This document shows positions 22,601 to 33,006 of a DNA stretch of 64,000 bases, in pieces. The number at the start of each line of letters is the position of its first letter. Position 1 is the stretch's first letter. The notes beneath the pieces were generated by a model. The model worked only from the letters and a program-made list of their open reading frames with translations. It made no database searches and was not told where the DNA came from. The translations under genes and the position numbers were made by a program. Origin of the DNA: Terana coerulea (lineage: Eukaryota; Basidiomycota; Agaricomycetes; Polyporales; Phanerochaetaceae); contig JAKOGH010000670.1 of NCBI GenBank assembly GCA_024811115.1, positions 62,001-126,000 on the forward strand, in the 5' to 3' direction.

Positions 22601-23596
22601 TGCTTTTGCGATGCTCGAATCGTAGGTATGCCTGTACAGTTCATTTAAGCAGGTGCGTCATTCGTTGAAGAGCAAAATCCGCTCGAACCGATTTTGATGA
22701 ATTTTGGGATAAACTGCTTGTGAATCTTGTACATACGCCCGGTGAGGTCGGCCATGGAATCGTACAGATATCTTTGAACAGCATGAGTTTTGACGTCGCC
22801 GTCTAAAGGCATATTTGTAAGCCAGAATAAAACATGTCGGAACGGTTGACGTGCCTGCAAATCCTTCCAGTAATCTCGCCCAGTACTAAAGGCCATTCAC
22901 CATCAGCGGTAGCCACCAAACACAGGTGAACCCAATGCATACCTTCAAGTCATCACTTAACGACTCGTCGGGAAGTTCATCAACGAAATCAGGGAACTGA
23001 CTGAAATACTCCAGTAGGGTTGAGATGTCGTGAGCGAAAGCTTGCAGTTCCTGGATAAGAACTTTCGGGTCCATGGCTCGCTTCTTCGAGAGGCTTTCGC
23101 TATTCTTTGCATGTCGCCTTGCACTGATTCGTCGGAAAGCAAGTACTTTTCCCTCTCCACGTTTTACGTCTTGAGGGAATAGGTCCGCTGCGTTCTCTCT
23201 GAAAAGGTGCAGAACTGGTCCCAAGCGCTCCCGTAGTCTGGAAGAAGCCGAAAGGATACCGACAGGAGCTGCCAAGCTGTCTAGCCTCGTTGGATAGCTT
23301 ACGCAACTAGTCAAGACCGTCACCTCATGGCCTTCCATCAGCAGGGAAATAATATGCATACCTTCTTATCGAGCTTCAAGATTTGCCTAGATGCTCACGT
23401 TATTGGAGGCTACAGCGGCGAACAGTGCATCGTGGCCTCACCTCTCGAAACCTGAAAACTCCTCTGAAGGAGCTAGACCAACCGTTCGTGCAGTCAGGAT
23501 TGAATCCGTGCAAGTCAAGTACGATAAGGGCGGCATCTGCTTACATCGGTATCTCAACTTATCGGCTTTGGTCGGTTTGCCGGCTGATTGCGGCAT
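19675..23596 (-). CDS. Multi-pass membrane protein with C-terminal WD40 repeats (fungal family), model approximate
   Basis: A many-exon gene read right to left. The start is probably at 23596 (MPQSAGKPTKADKLRY). Recognisable blocks are: a helical N-terminal part (RERLGPVLHLFRENAADLFP, then LEYFSQFPDFVDELPDESL) at 23360-22957; RQPFRHVLFWLTNMPLDGD near 22850-22800; membrane helices LDSVNVFWFTSLVFSI (22500-22440), VRIWIKRSPLVLLVLSVACF (22320-22260) and TLTTVLSCMCCFGLASMSAWF (22130-22070); HEALVCSMQFSPDGRSL at 21510-21460; then WD40 blades through RFVLRAGT (20160), DGDIHVWERDS (20080) and FATGTATGTIHIWTVG (19950). It ends in a Ser/Asp-rich tail. Near 21895-21885 the frame jumps by one base. Exon edges between 21440 and 20500 are not settled. 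No characterised function is known to me. Confidence 0.6.
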
Positions 23597-24222
23597 GGAT
23601 TCTGCGTGTTCTTTACGGTGGATGGAGTCAAGAATGAATGGACTGAGGATGAGGCGTCGACGCTTGCTTCATGTATGTAAAAACATGGCCTAGGTTATAT
23701 AGTGAGCCAGCGGTGGATGCAAGAGTAGTCGAACTCGCTCACTGCATCCTGCGCAACACGTTCCGCCAAGGGTCTGGTAAAGCTGAACCGGCTGACAGCT
23801 TGAAACTTGAACTTACCGGGACGTGTATGTCAACGAGAGACACGGAAGACGAAGCCTACGGCACTGAAGGTCCTATTGACCGGTTTAGGACGAGTGGGGA
23901 CGAATTAGTATATATGCAGGACCCTGTATGGATGTTGTGGCTTGTCACTTCCATGCATCACCGCAACAGGAATGTTCCTGGACTGATACAGAGCAGCGTG
24001 TCCAGACATCCACACTACACGTTGCAGATCCTCTTCATAGGATAATACTCATTCCTACAAGCGACCTGAATTCGACATCAATGAGCAGAGCATACACATA
24101 TAATTAGATTGAAGCATAGACCAAAGTAATTAGACCAAACGAAGGTACAGTACCCGACATCTCCACGCCCGTGTGAGGGATAAGCAGTGATAGTAAATGC
24201 ATAGCAATCTAATAGGTTGGAA
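23597..24222. other. Intergenic, nothing recognised
   Basis: About 625 bp between the WD40 gene start and the PEX11 stop codon. It should hold the WD40 gene promoter. Reading frames here are short and have no protein-like pattern. Confidence 0.45.
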
Positions 24223-25683
24223 TCAAGACTTCAGAGTTTTCACCAGCTGGATATAATGCCGCTCATATGCCTTCGCCGTGCTAATCAAACCTTGTCAACA
24301 CCAGGGAAGCGGGGTGGCAAACCATTACGTACCATAGCAATGCGGCTGCTAACCCGGTGATTGTCTGCACAGAGCTCTTCGCACGTTTGAGATTGAAGAC
24401 ATTGTAGGCTGTACAGCCCGGAATATTCAGGATCTCGCAATATTTCCGTGGGAACTACAAGACTCACAGACAAATATCAAATCCATCGCCAATTTCGCTC
24501 TAGTGACCATGATCCAATAGTCTTGCCTCTGAAGTCGAGACAGTTCTTGCCCGTCCAGTTTGTTTGCTCTTGGGTTGGACTTCGCAGTGGCTCCAGACAT
24601 CGACTCGGTGAACAGACGTGACTCCACTAGAGGGATAGTTAGAGCATAGCACTAAAACAAGAAGCCGGCGTACCTACCTTGGTGTTGCTGCTCGAGAATG
24701 ACACTTCTTTCTACCCCGTTTTCCACAAGGTTTACCAGGGTAGTGAAGAACCAGCACCAGTCGGAGTAATATCCGGCGCGCTCGCCCGTTCGCTTGCCGA
24801 TGAGGCCCAGGCGCGACAAGGTATAGATATCATCTGAAACACCGTTGACAAGCTCTAAAAGGGTTGGTGGCGATGCGTGCAAGAATGTGTGCAGGAGCGG
24901 CTTCTTTTGGACAGCTTTCGAGCTGGTCTTGAACGCGTCGTCGGACGAATGTTGCGCGAGAATGGAAGTTAACGGTTCCAGCCAGTTGCATAGAATGAGG
25001 GTTTTCCTGCATGAAGGTGAGTTAGAATGTTCCCGGGTTCGTCGGACGCGTGAGGCTTAGACGGCTATGCGCAGCTCTGAAACCCGCTTTCGCACAAATT
25101 CAGGTGAGAGCACACACCTCGTCAACGAGAACCCAGAGATTCCAGCCTCGAGACGCTTCGTCATCTCAGCTTCCCACAGAGGGCGTTTTGAATGCCTGAA
25201 TAGTGATGCAGAAGTCAAGGTTGTATGGAACAGCAGATACAGACGTAGGGAATATTGTATGATTTTCTATAGGCACGTTAGCGCACCACAGCCATCAAAC
25301 ATAGAGCACTTGCAACGTACAAACGCCTTATCCCGTCCGTAGCTCGTTTTGAACATCTCACGCCAGACTTCAACGATGCTGACTCTGCTTTTGCCATGCT
25401 CCTTCACGCTCTCCTCTTCCTCCACCTCGTCGGCAATGAGCTCGGGTTGTTGTTCTATATTCTCTTCCTGTGGGGTATATATGTCGCCACCGTATGTGTG
25501 CGACCGGGATATGACGGACGTCCGAGGGGTTCGTGGTGGATGTGGTGAGAGTGGATTCATCTGGAACGCGCTGCCTGACGCGGACTCGAATCCCGAGTCA
25601 AAGTACGTGCTGTCATTGATGGACGCCGAGGACTCGGAAGAGGTATGGTCGTGCGCAGCGTGAGGAAAGGATATCGAGGACAT
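24223..25683 (-). CDS. PEX11: PEX11-family peroxisome membrane protein
   Basis: Exons 25683-25321, 25266-25118, 25006-24678, 24626-24468, 24408-24333, 24280-24223 join to 377 codons plus stop, in frame. The first ~95 residues are a Ser/Thr/Glu-rich extension. The PEX11 domain then begins GRDKAFKIIQYSLRLYLLFH and continues with AGISGFSLTRKTLILCNWLE, SDDIYTLSRLGLIGKRTGER and AKLAMDLIFVSYNVFNLKRA. It closes on a hydrophobic helix (ITGLAAALL) and a short tail. Pex11 proteins tubulate and divide peroxisomes through an amphipathic helix in the N-terminal part of the domain. The long N-terminal extension suggests a PEX11C-like fungal paralog. It is divergent from the Tctex gene, 218 bp apart. Confidence 0.85.
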
Positions 25684-25901
25684 GGTGGTCGACGGTGACT
25701 TCAAGCTCGACGCGACCGAAGCGAACAGCCCTAACACGCCCGCCACGTGAAACTGCCATATTGGGCTCGCAGGTTCCGTTGGCGCCCATTGATCTCAGAC
25801 CTGCCTTTTCGGGCCGCAGCTTTCGAGAGGGCTGCTTGACCTGCAACACTGCCAGCAACACCTTGCATGCTGAAGGACTGTCTACCCTCTTGCCGACCAC
25901 C

Positions 25902-26514
25902 ATGATGTCACCTACTGGACTCCGCTCACCGTCGAGCCAACGCTCTGCTGCGCCTTCACCAAGGCTATCTTTCGACTCTGACCTGCTACGAGCGTATATG
26001 AAGAAGTTGCTGCAGTCGACCCTGCAAACCGCTACCTGGCCCCCTGCGCGAGAACGAGACAGGGTGAAGTCTTGGATGAAAGAGATTGGGGAGCGGGTGA
26101 AGGAGAGAATGCTTGGTACGCGTTCTTTCACCACACTGGCTGGACTCGTCTGACTTGCCTGGATGCATACAGAGATCCAACCACGCGGATAGTGAGCCGT
26201 CTTGATCTCTAGTAGTCGCCATACTTATCGGAATCGACCGCGTACTCAGCAAATACATCGTCATGACACAGATTAACGAGAATCTAGGCCAAGGAGGAAG
26301 GTAAGTCGACCGTCTTTACCCAACGCAAGCCCTTTAACGCGAGCCCATGATACAGAGCGGACGTAGCTTGTCATTGGGAAGACACAGACACTGTGGCTCA
26401 GGAAATGTTTGCCAATGTGAGTCTTTAATATCCCCCCGTCTTACATGTCGCTCAATCTCGCGCTAGGACTCAATAATATGTATATGCGTCGCGTTCGCTG
26501 TGCGGACAGTGTGA
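25902..26514 (+). CDS. Tctex-1-type dynein light chain
   Basis: Exons 25902-26115, 26173-26191 (19 nt), 26250-26300, 26356-26416, 26467-26514 give 130 codons plus stop. After a Ser/Pro-rich start (MMSPTGLRSPSSQR) the Tctex1 fold follows: a helix with RDRVKSWMKEIGERVKERML, then EIQPRGYKYIVMTQINEN, LGQGGRADVACHWEDTDTV and the terminal strand SIICICVAFAVRTV. These light chains bind the dynein intermediate chain and cargo. Length (~110-140 aa), order of conserved blocks and the typical short C-terminus all fit. An ATG three bases downstream (MSPTG) is an equally good start. Confidence 0.9.
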
Positions 26515-26831
26515 CTATCTCCAGCTCGCCGGTTACCATCAGCAGCCTCTATCATACCCTACCACAGTGCAATGGAAAGAATATACCCGCACATATTGTC
26601 ACCTCTCTGTTACTCTAGAACAAAGGAATATTTGTATGTTCATTTACTGTAAGGAGTCAACCCCATACGTTTTCTGTTGGAATATTGACCAAGATATCAG
26701 GTTAATACATCTCTTCAAGTTGGAATGATACGGTGTCGAACACTTCTATGGCGTGAATACAGCAAAGCAGCAAGAGGACCTTGAGTAGCCTTCGCAACGC
26801 TTGGCTTGAATGGGGATAGGCCTAACGGCAA
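26515..26831. other. Intergenic, nothing recognised
   Basis: A 317-bp gap between two genes in tandem. It probably holds the 3' end of the Tctex gene and the promoter of the methyltransferase. No clear element was seen. Confidence 0.45.
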
Positions 26832-27886
26832 ATGCCGAGAACGATTCCCGCGTCGAAATCGACACGGTCATTGACCGGCTCAGCATCCCTTCGCTCCCAC
26901 CACCAAGCTAACATGTCCTCTGAAAACGTTGCTGATACTCCTAACGTGCGCCCTCAGCTGGGCGAGGTGCAGGAACGGTTGCGGTCGTTCATAACTGCAG
27001 ATCCTGTGCAGGGCTGGGATGATGCATGGTCTGTGTCTGCGAGTCTCCCCAAAGTGTCTTGACTCCTAACGTGCTATCTCCTCGACGTTCTTTAACCCCT
27101 GAAGGCAAGCGAATGTCACGCCCTGGGATGCCGGACAGGCTCAGCCGCCTTTGCGAGACCTTCTCAACGCCGGCGAGCTGAAGATTCCCACTTCCGGGCG
27201 CGCTCTGGTACCAGGTTGCGGCAGGGTATGCGTTACGATTCGATCTGCCGGTGCTCAGAGAGTCAATATTTTTGCACTGATGCATATCTCTTACTGCAGG
27301 GATATGACGCTATATTCATAGCGTCTACCACTGGACTGGATACCACTGCAGTCGACTTCTCCCAAACTGCTATCAGCGCAGCGAACGAGTGAGTTCTGTT
27401 GGATCTCCCGCATCGCAATGTAAAATGCAGGCTGATGGGCTACTGTTTGTACACAGATTATTATCTCGATCGAATATCCCTATGACTAACGTTAAGTTCG
27501 AGTACAAGGATTTCTTCATCGCCGACTCTTATGAAGATCAACAATTTGACTTGATTTACGACTACACGTAAGTCAAACTAAATTTCCCGCGACGCGCTTG
27601 CAACTCATAATTCCTTAGATTCTTCGTTGCCATAAACCCTGAGCGGCGGAAAGAGTGGGGACAGATCATGAACCGACTCGTCAAGCCTGGCGGCTACCTC
27701 ATCACCCTGATCTTCCCCTTGGACCACCCGCAGGACGTCGGCCCGCCGTTCTTTGTGAGACCCGAGCACTACCCGCCTGTTCTCGGAGAAAAATGGGAGA
27801 AAGTCGTCGACAAGGTTCCTGAGGTAAGCTCGGAGACCCATGTCGGGCGGGAACGGCTGGTAGTTTGGAAGAAGCTTCAGACATGA
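26832..27886 (+). CDS. SAM-dependent thiol/thiopurine-type methyltransferase
   Basis: Exons 26832-27028, 27105-27225, 27300-27388, 27457-27567, 27619-27886 give 261 codons plus stop. Starting at the second good ATG (26913, MSSENV) gives 234 aa, closer to the family norm. The TPMT/HOL family pattern is clear: GWDDAWQANVTPWDAGQAQP; SAM motif I LVPGCGRGYDA; motif II TAVDFS; FEYKDFF; DLIYDYTFFVAI; and RLVKPGGYLITLIFPLDHP. Plant and fungal members methylate bisulfide, thiols or halide ions, often for sulfur or glucosinolate detoxification. The substrate here is not known. It is a cytosolic enzyme by sequence. Confidence 0.9.
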
Positions 27887-28323
27887 TGTCAACGAAAAAA
27901 AGCTTGTAAATTGTAATGCAACGAATAATGTAGTCTTTTCGACGTGTCTGTCTGCATCGGATTGACATCGGAGCTCAGTTGGTTCGATATACGTGTGTTC
28001 AGACCTTCGGTCTCAAACTTCAAATTCTACTTCACAGGCTGCAGTGTGCACATGTGGGCGCCAATTGCTCCCAGCGTTCATCTAAGCGCTTAAATCACAA
28101 CGGCCAATCCCGAGCCTTGCCTTTCGCAATCACCGCTTGAGCTGAAGACACCACCTCGATACCTCTCGAGCACTCTTTGCAAGTCTGCTGGGTTGTGCAG
28201 CACACAAAACTGCCGTCTGCGGCGGCGGATATGATACATCGACGCTACTGTGAGTGCCGCCGTCTCTCTGGTCATGGCCAGCTGCTCACCAGACTTCTGT
28301 GTAACTCGTCGGTGCAGAATAGC
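27887..28323. other. Intergenic, possible 5' UTR intron of next gene
   Basis: No protein-like frame was seen. A donor-like GTGAGTGCC at about 28250 and an acceptor-like GTGCAG at about 28312-28317, just before the next ATG, could bound an intron in the 5' leader of the small gene downstream. Confidence 0.35.
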
Positions 28324-28572
28324 ATGGCAATCCCGCGAGCACTGCGCCTATCCCCTCGCCAGCGGCGCACCTTTCTCTCTACACTTTTCACGTTGACGGC
28401 GGGCGTGTCCGTGCTCACCGTCGCGGGCTCCGACGTCCTGCCCTGCCCGGCGAGGAGCAGCACCGGCCGCTTCGCAGAGGGCGCGCGGGCGGGCGGAGAG
28501 CGGGTGGACAGGCGGGCGAAGACGGTGGTGGAGAAGCGGCCGCGCAGGTGGATAGAGGAGAGCTCGCCGTAG
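28324..28572 (+). CDS. Small single-span protein of unknown function
   Basis: An 82-codon single-exon frame. The N-terminus is basic (MAIPRALRLSPRQRR), then a hydrophobic stretch (TFLSTLFTLTAGVSVLTVAG), a Cys-Pro turn (DVLPCPAR), an Arg/Gly-rich part and a basic end (VVEKRPRRWIEESSP). The pattern suits a small mitochondrial or ER membrane protein. I do not recognise the family. The opposite strand is also open here (28646-28272), so codon pattern alone does not decide the strand. The ordered layout and plausible leader intron favour plus. Confidence 0.5.
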   Translation: MAIPRALRLSPRQRRTFLSTLFTLTAGVSVLTVAGSDVLPCPARSSTGRFAEGARAGGERVDRRAKTVVEKRPRRWIEESSP

Positions 28573-28964
28573 CGGCAAGTGCATTCGTGTTCGATACCGA
28601 ACGTTCCAAGCCGGACGGACGGCCAGGGGATCGTCGCTGCTTCCATGCGCTTCTACCAATACAATGTCCACGAACCACGGAGAGTCACCGATCCTACTGC
28701 ACCCAAATGCCTCGTGGTGATCTGAGCATGGCACCTCGCACCTGGCTCGCAGGATACACTGAACTACTTCCATGCTTTGGTCTTAGAATGGCATCTTTCT
28801 GAACATTTGGGGCTTTCTGCGATCGGGTGCCTCACCTCTGCGGGGCAGAATATGGTATGTATGCAAATATGCGTGGTATAGTTACATGAGTGATAATGAT
28901 ACAGTCTACACTGCTCAAGTGTGCCGGACTCCTGTATTCAACAGTCTTCCGGCGTACAATAGAT
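28573..28964. other. Intergenic between convergent genes
   Basis: About 390 bp between two converging genes. No frame with protein-like composition and no repeat was seen. Confidence 0.4.
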
Positions 28965-31795
28965 CTAAGCGTCGGTGAGTGTGTCCTCCGAGGACGTCGA
29001 GTTTTGGCGTTTGCGGTACTGCGCTTCCTGCTCCTCATGCGTCCCTCTGTATTGTCACGCTCAGTAATCCGGTTGAATACGAAGTGAGATGAAGTCACGT
29101 ACGGCAGAGGGTTTTCTTGTATCGGCAGGCAGCAGAGGAAGCAGAGGAGGTTACATGCTGCTTGGCAGATGAAAACGATGCGGAGCGCGCCAGCGTATGA
29201 TTGCACGGCAGCGTGCCGCAGCTCGGGGCTCAGCTGTGGGATGACACTCGTCGAGTGACTGTCGGAGGTATCAGCAGATGACTCTTGCAAAGATCTCGGA
29301 TGCTCTTACCGAATGCTTTCTATGATCTAAGCATCCAAAAACCCATCTACGTCAGACGAAAAAGTAACGGGTTATCTTGAAGACGACATACGTCAAACGC
29401 ATCTGGTCCGGTGATACGCTCCCTCAGGCTCTTCAATAGCACAGCCTGTAGGACAGCGCCGCTCAGGCTAACCCCAAGAACTTGGCCCGACGTACGGAAG
29501 AGGTAAGTTACTAGCCAAAACGCTTGTCAGTGATGCGGCAATGCGGCCAGCGTGGTGCACTTACTGCCGGTTGCAACGGCGAGATCCTCTTTCACCACAC
29601 TTGCTATCATAGCCTAAAAGAAAGTTAGTCATGTCCGCTGGGAAGTACGAGACAAACTTTAACCTACAATCAGAGTTGTGGTAATGAGACTCGCCATACC
29701 TAGCCCTTGTGGAACAACGTCGAACCATAGATGCGCTTGCGAGCTGTTATCGTTCCAGAAAGCCACAAGCACCGTCGCAACCACGGTCATAGCGGACGAT
29801 ATCAGCGTCAAGTTGTACAACTTTCCGGTGCGACGCATGACCCTAGGACAGGACAGAGGTACCTCAGCTTCCCCGACATTCCGACAGTCAGGGAAAGAAT
29901 GGAGCGCACCATCCGGCAAACACGCTGCCAGTCGAGATGGCCACCTGGCGGCCTCCGCGTTAGCTGGACCTGGCCAACGGCGGGACGTGACATAAACATA
30001 CCGAGTGCGGCAGAAGATGGAGACCTGTCCATCAGAAAGGTTAAACAGGGTCGCGGAGATACAGGGAGCAATACACACCAGAATCAGTCGACGAGTCCAA
30101 TCGCACTGCGGAGAAGTACTGCACGGAGGTGAGATCGGGGCACGGCTAATCATCCAGGGCTCGAGGAAACTCACGAGGGGTACGTTATACAGCTGAGCGG
30201 GGAACGAGGATCAGCGGCCGAGGTGCACGGAGGGATGGCGCGATAGGGACACTGACCATCGAGAACGCGGCCATGCTTCCGAAAAAGTTGCAGAGCGAGA
30301 CAGCCAGCGGCGTGCGCTGCTTGATGAGCCGCATGGGCATGACCGGGTACGGCGCCCAATAACTCTCGACGCAGATGAACAGCACGCACCAGACCGCGCT
30401 CGCGGCCAGTAAACCCCATACCACGGGATGCGACCAGGCTAGCTCCTCCGTGGACTTCAAACTGAGGCCCAGTAGGAGGCAGCCGACGGTGCCTACGAGG
30501 GTGAGCGAGCCGAAGCCATCGATGCGCCGGAGCTTAGTCCGAATGGGCTGGTTTTCGATCTCTTCGGGGAGCTTGATGTTGACTTTCGCAATGACGAGAA
30601 CGAAAGAAAAGAAAAGTATGGGCATCTATCATTGAGGGCGCTGTTATTCAGTGCCGGGCGCGCAAAGGCAAATGTGAGGGTGTTCTGACCTGGAACAAAA
30701 ATGCCGAACGCCTGCGGAGGGCAAATTCAGTTTCTGTTTTGGCGACAGCGCTGCTCGTGATGCACGCACCATCCGAATGTATCGTTGAGATAGCCTCCCA
30801 GAGGACCACCCAAACCGGCACCGAGACCGAACAATCTGTCAGATGCTTGCTGTGAGTCGCGCCCCTCAAAACGTTATCGGCGAATCAGTTACATGTTGGT
30901 CATGCCTTGGTACAGGCCACGCTGCCGTCTGTACAGCTTTCGTTTAGTACGGTATGTCTCAACATTTGCGTTACGAGAGGCAATCGGCACTCACAGCGGG
31001 ATAAGATCTGTTACGGCGACGCTCGATACTGGGCAGTTGAGGTGTCAGCTCAATGACGTCATTTCTCGAATGTATGGATAATACCTGTCATTACACTGAG
31101 AAGATGCGAAGATGGGCGTGAGCATTCTCTCAGGACTTATCTGCACCGAACACGACTCACCCTCCGCCTCCCATGCCGGCAATGGCACGGGCTGCAATGA
31201 GTGTATCCATAGAAGGCGCGAGGCCGCAGAGCAACGTGCCGAAACCTGTGCTTCCCGCTTAGTCGAAAGAAGGTTTGCGTTCCCAGCGGGGCTCACCGAA
31301 CAGCGAAAGGGCGAGCAGCATCGCGCCTTTGCGGCCAAGGATGTCGGACAACCGCCCTAGACGCGGTTCCTCAGCTAAACGTGTCGAGTGCGCGTGATGA
31401 AGAGGACCCACCATAAAGAGGAGTAAAGCAACATACTGAGAGCAGGTAGGATGTGCCAATGTAAGACGATCGGTTAGATTCGTTAAAATAGCTCCCTATG
31501 GGAGCGAGCAGAGTCGCGACAATCGTGCCTGGGAGATCGGCTCGCATTAGCTGGTATGTATGGCCAAAGGCTGTGACTCACCATCGAGAGCACCGAGAAA
31601 GACGGCGCTCCATAAGCCTGCGAGTACCCAGGCGAGGTCAGCTTTAGACACTTTGTTAATCGGGGCGAACTCTGGCGGGGACGGCGGTAAACTGGACTGG
31701 TCCTCCGCGTCTTCCACGGAGTCGTAGGACTGGGGTATCTGCGTGTTGCGCAACAGAGGACTTGACTCTGACGGCGACTGGGATCGTGAGTGCAT
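28965..31795 (-). CDS. MFS transporter, vacuolar amino-acid/multidrug (VBA/Fnx1) type
   Basis: A many-exon gene from ATG at 31795 to TAG at 28967-28965. The first exon is 31795-31582; the last three are 29326-29310 (17 nt), 29258-29103 and 29046-28965. The hydrophilic N-terminus has SESSPLLRN, a dileucine-like signal seen in vacuolar membrane proteins. Then come MFS helices and loops: GLWSAVFLGALDGTIVATLL, CCFTPLYGRLSDILGRKGA (motif A), RQRGLYQGMTNILFG, GLGGPLGGYLNDTFGWRWAF (motif C region), GLHLLPHS, GWVMRRTGKLYN and DVVPQGLGMASLITTTLI. The tail is Ser/Thr-rich (QNSTSSEDTLTDA). This is the 14-helix family that includes Vba1-3 and Fnx1, which move basic amino acids or drugs in exchange for protons. 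All joins I checked keep the frame. Confidence 0.88.
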
Positions 31796-32455
31796 GGCAG
31801 CAGGAAAAGGTCGTGAGTGTGCCGTGGGCGTGGATAAGTCCTGGAAAGCAGAGAGTGGGGTTATTATATGAGGCTTCTGCGCCGCGAAGATGATCCTAAT
31901 AGACGATTTCGCGTACAGGTTTGGAACTATCCGGAGAAGCCGGGCGATTTCAGTCGAGAACCGACCGGGAAGGGCAGCGACTTTGCAGGGAGAAAGTGCT
32001 GATGTCCGTCAGACCGCGTCCCATGGTTTAAAGGATAAGTGGTCCGGCGTCTAACGTCCGCGGTCGGTTTCTGAGATCTCGCTCCGATCTGGCACAGGCA
32101 CTCGCGTGCTTACCGCGGTTCCGTTCTTCGAGGATCGCCCTCTTTCTTCGGTCATCTCAAACCGACGCCAAAAATATGCCAGCCACAGCTTGCTGGGCCG
32201 CCGCGGCCTCCGACGCTGTTCTGCACGGTCTGCACTGCGCTCAGCTCGGCATGCGCTGGCGTGGAGTCACCCGGCCAGTCGCTGATACTGCTCGGGTTGA
32301 TGCATCCAGGCCACCGTGGGCTATCTCCTCGCCCGCTTTGAGCCGTAGAGGAGAGTTCGTGTAACCTCCGATGTCGTCGGAGGAATAACCTGCTATTGAT
32401 CAGACCTCGTGAGTTTCTAACGCATTGCTCTCGTATTATTATTTCATGCCTCGAC
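31796..32455. other. Intergenic, promoter region of the MFS gene
   Basis: About 660 bp between divergent starts. It should contain the MFS gene promoter. No distinct motif or repeat was recognised. Confidence 0.4.
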
Positions 32456-33006
32456 ATGCCCACTGAAATTATTTACCGCACAGCTACCTCTCCTTCTTTC
32501 CTCGTCGCGCGCGGCCAGCAGGATGCACTGTCGCTCAATCCGGACATGCGCCTCGCGTGGCTGAGATATGATCCGCCACGGACACCGAAAAGGAGCGCCG
32601 CACAGCTCTCGTCCATTCTGCGCTGCCGACGGAGGTCGAGACAGCCGTGGTACGGTTTCACAAGGGCGCACGCCGTGCCCGACTCCTTGCTTGTCGGGGC
32701 GGCACCAATCACGTATCCGGGAAGGCTACACAGCAAGTGGCGATTTTTGAGACCAGGGCGCCCACGACTCCCGCCCGGACGTCGCGTACTTGGGTGGGTG
32801 TTCTCTGTTGTCGGATATCTAGATGTTGCCGTAGTGCAGTGTTCCTGAATAACTCCTCCTTTAGGGCCTTGTCAAGCCGCATCTGCGCTCGATACACAGT
32901 GCCCTCCAAGCGACGCCGCGAGCTTACACCACGCACCGACCCGACATCCCCTTCCCGCGAAAATAAACCGTTAAATATTGCAAAAAGTATTGCAAACCTC
33001 ACGTAA
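32456..33006 (+). CDS. Hypothetical protein with 1-nt frameshift, 3' end uncertain
   Basis: The frame from ATG at 32456 reads MPTEIIYRTATSPSFLVARG ... MRLAWLRYDPPRTPK with protein-like composition. At the A4 run 32588-32591 the sensible reading moves by one base and continues ERRTALVHSALPTEVETAVV ... RFHKGARRARLLACRGGTN ... SGKATQQVAIFETRAPTTP. One surplus A explains both halves. The downstream frame stays open to TAA at 33004-33006, but composition worsens after about 32790, where a GT donor (TTG|GTGGGT) may start an intron. I do not recognise a family. It is the only candidate gene in the gene-poor interval. Confidence 0.4.
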
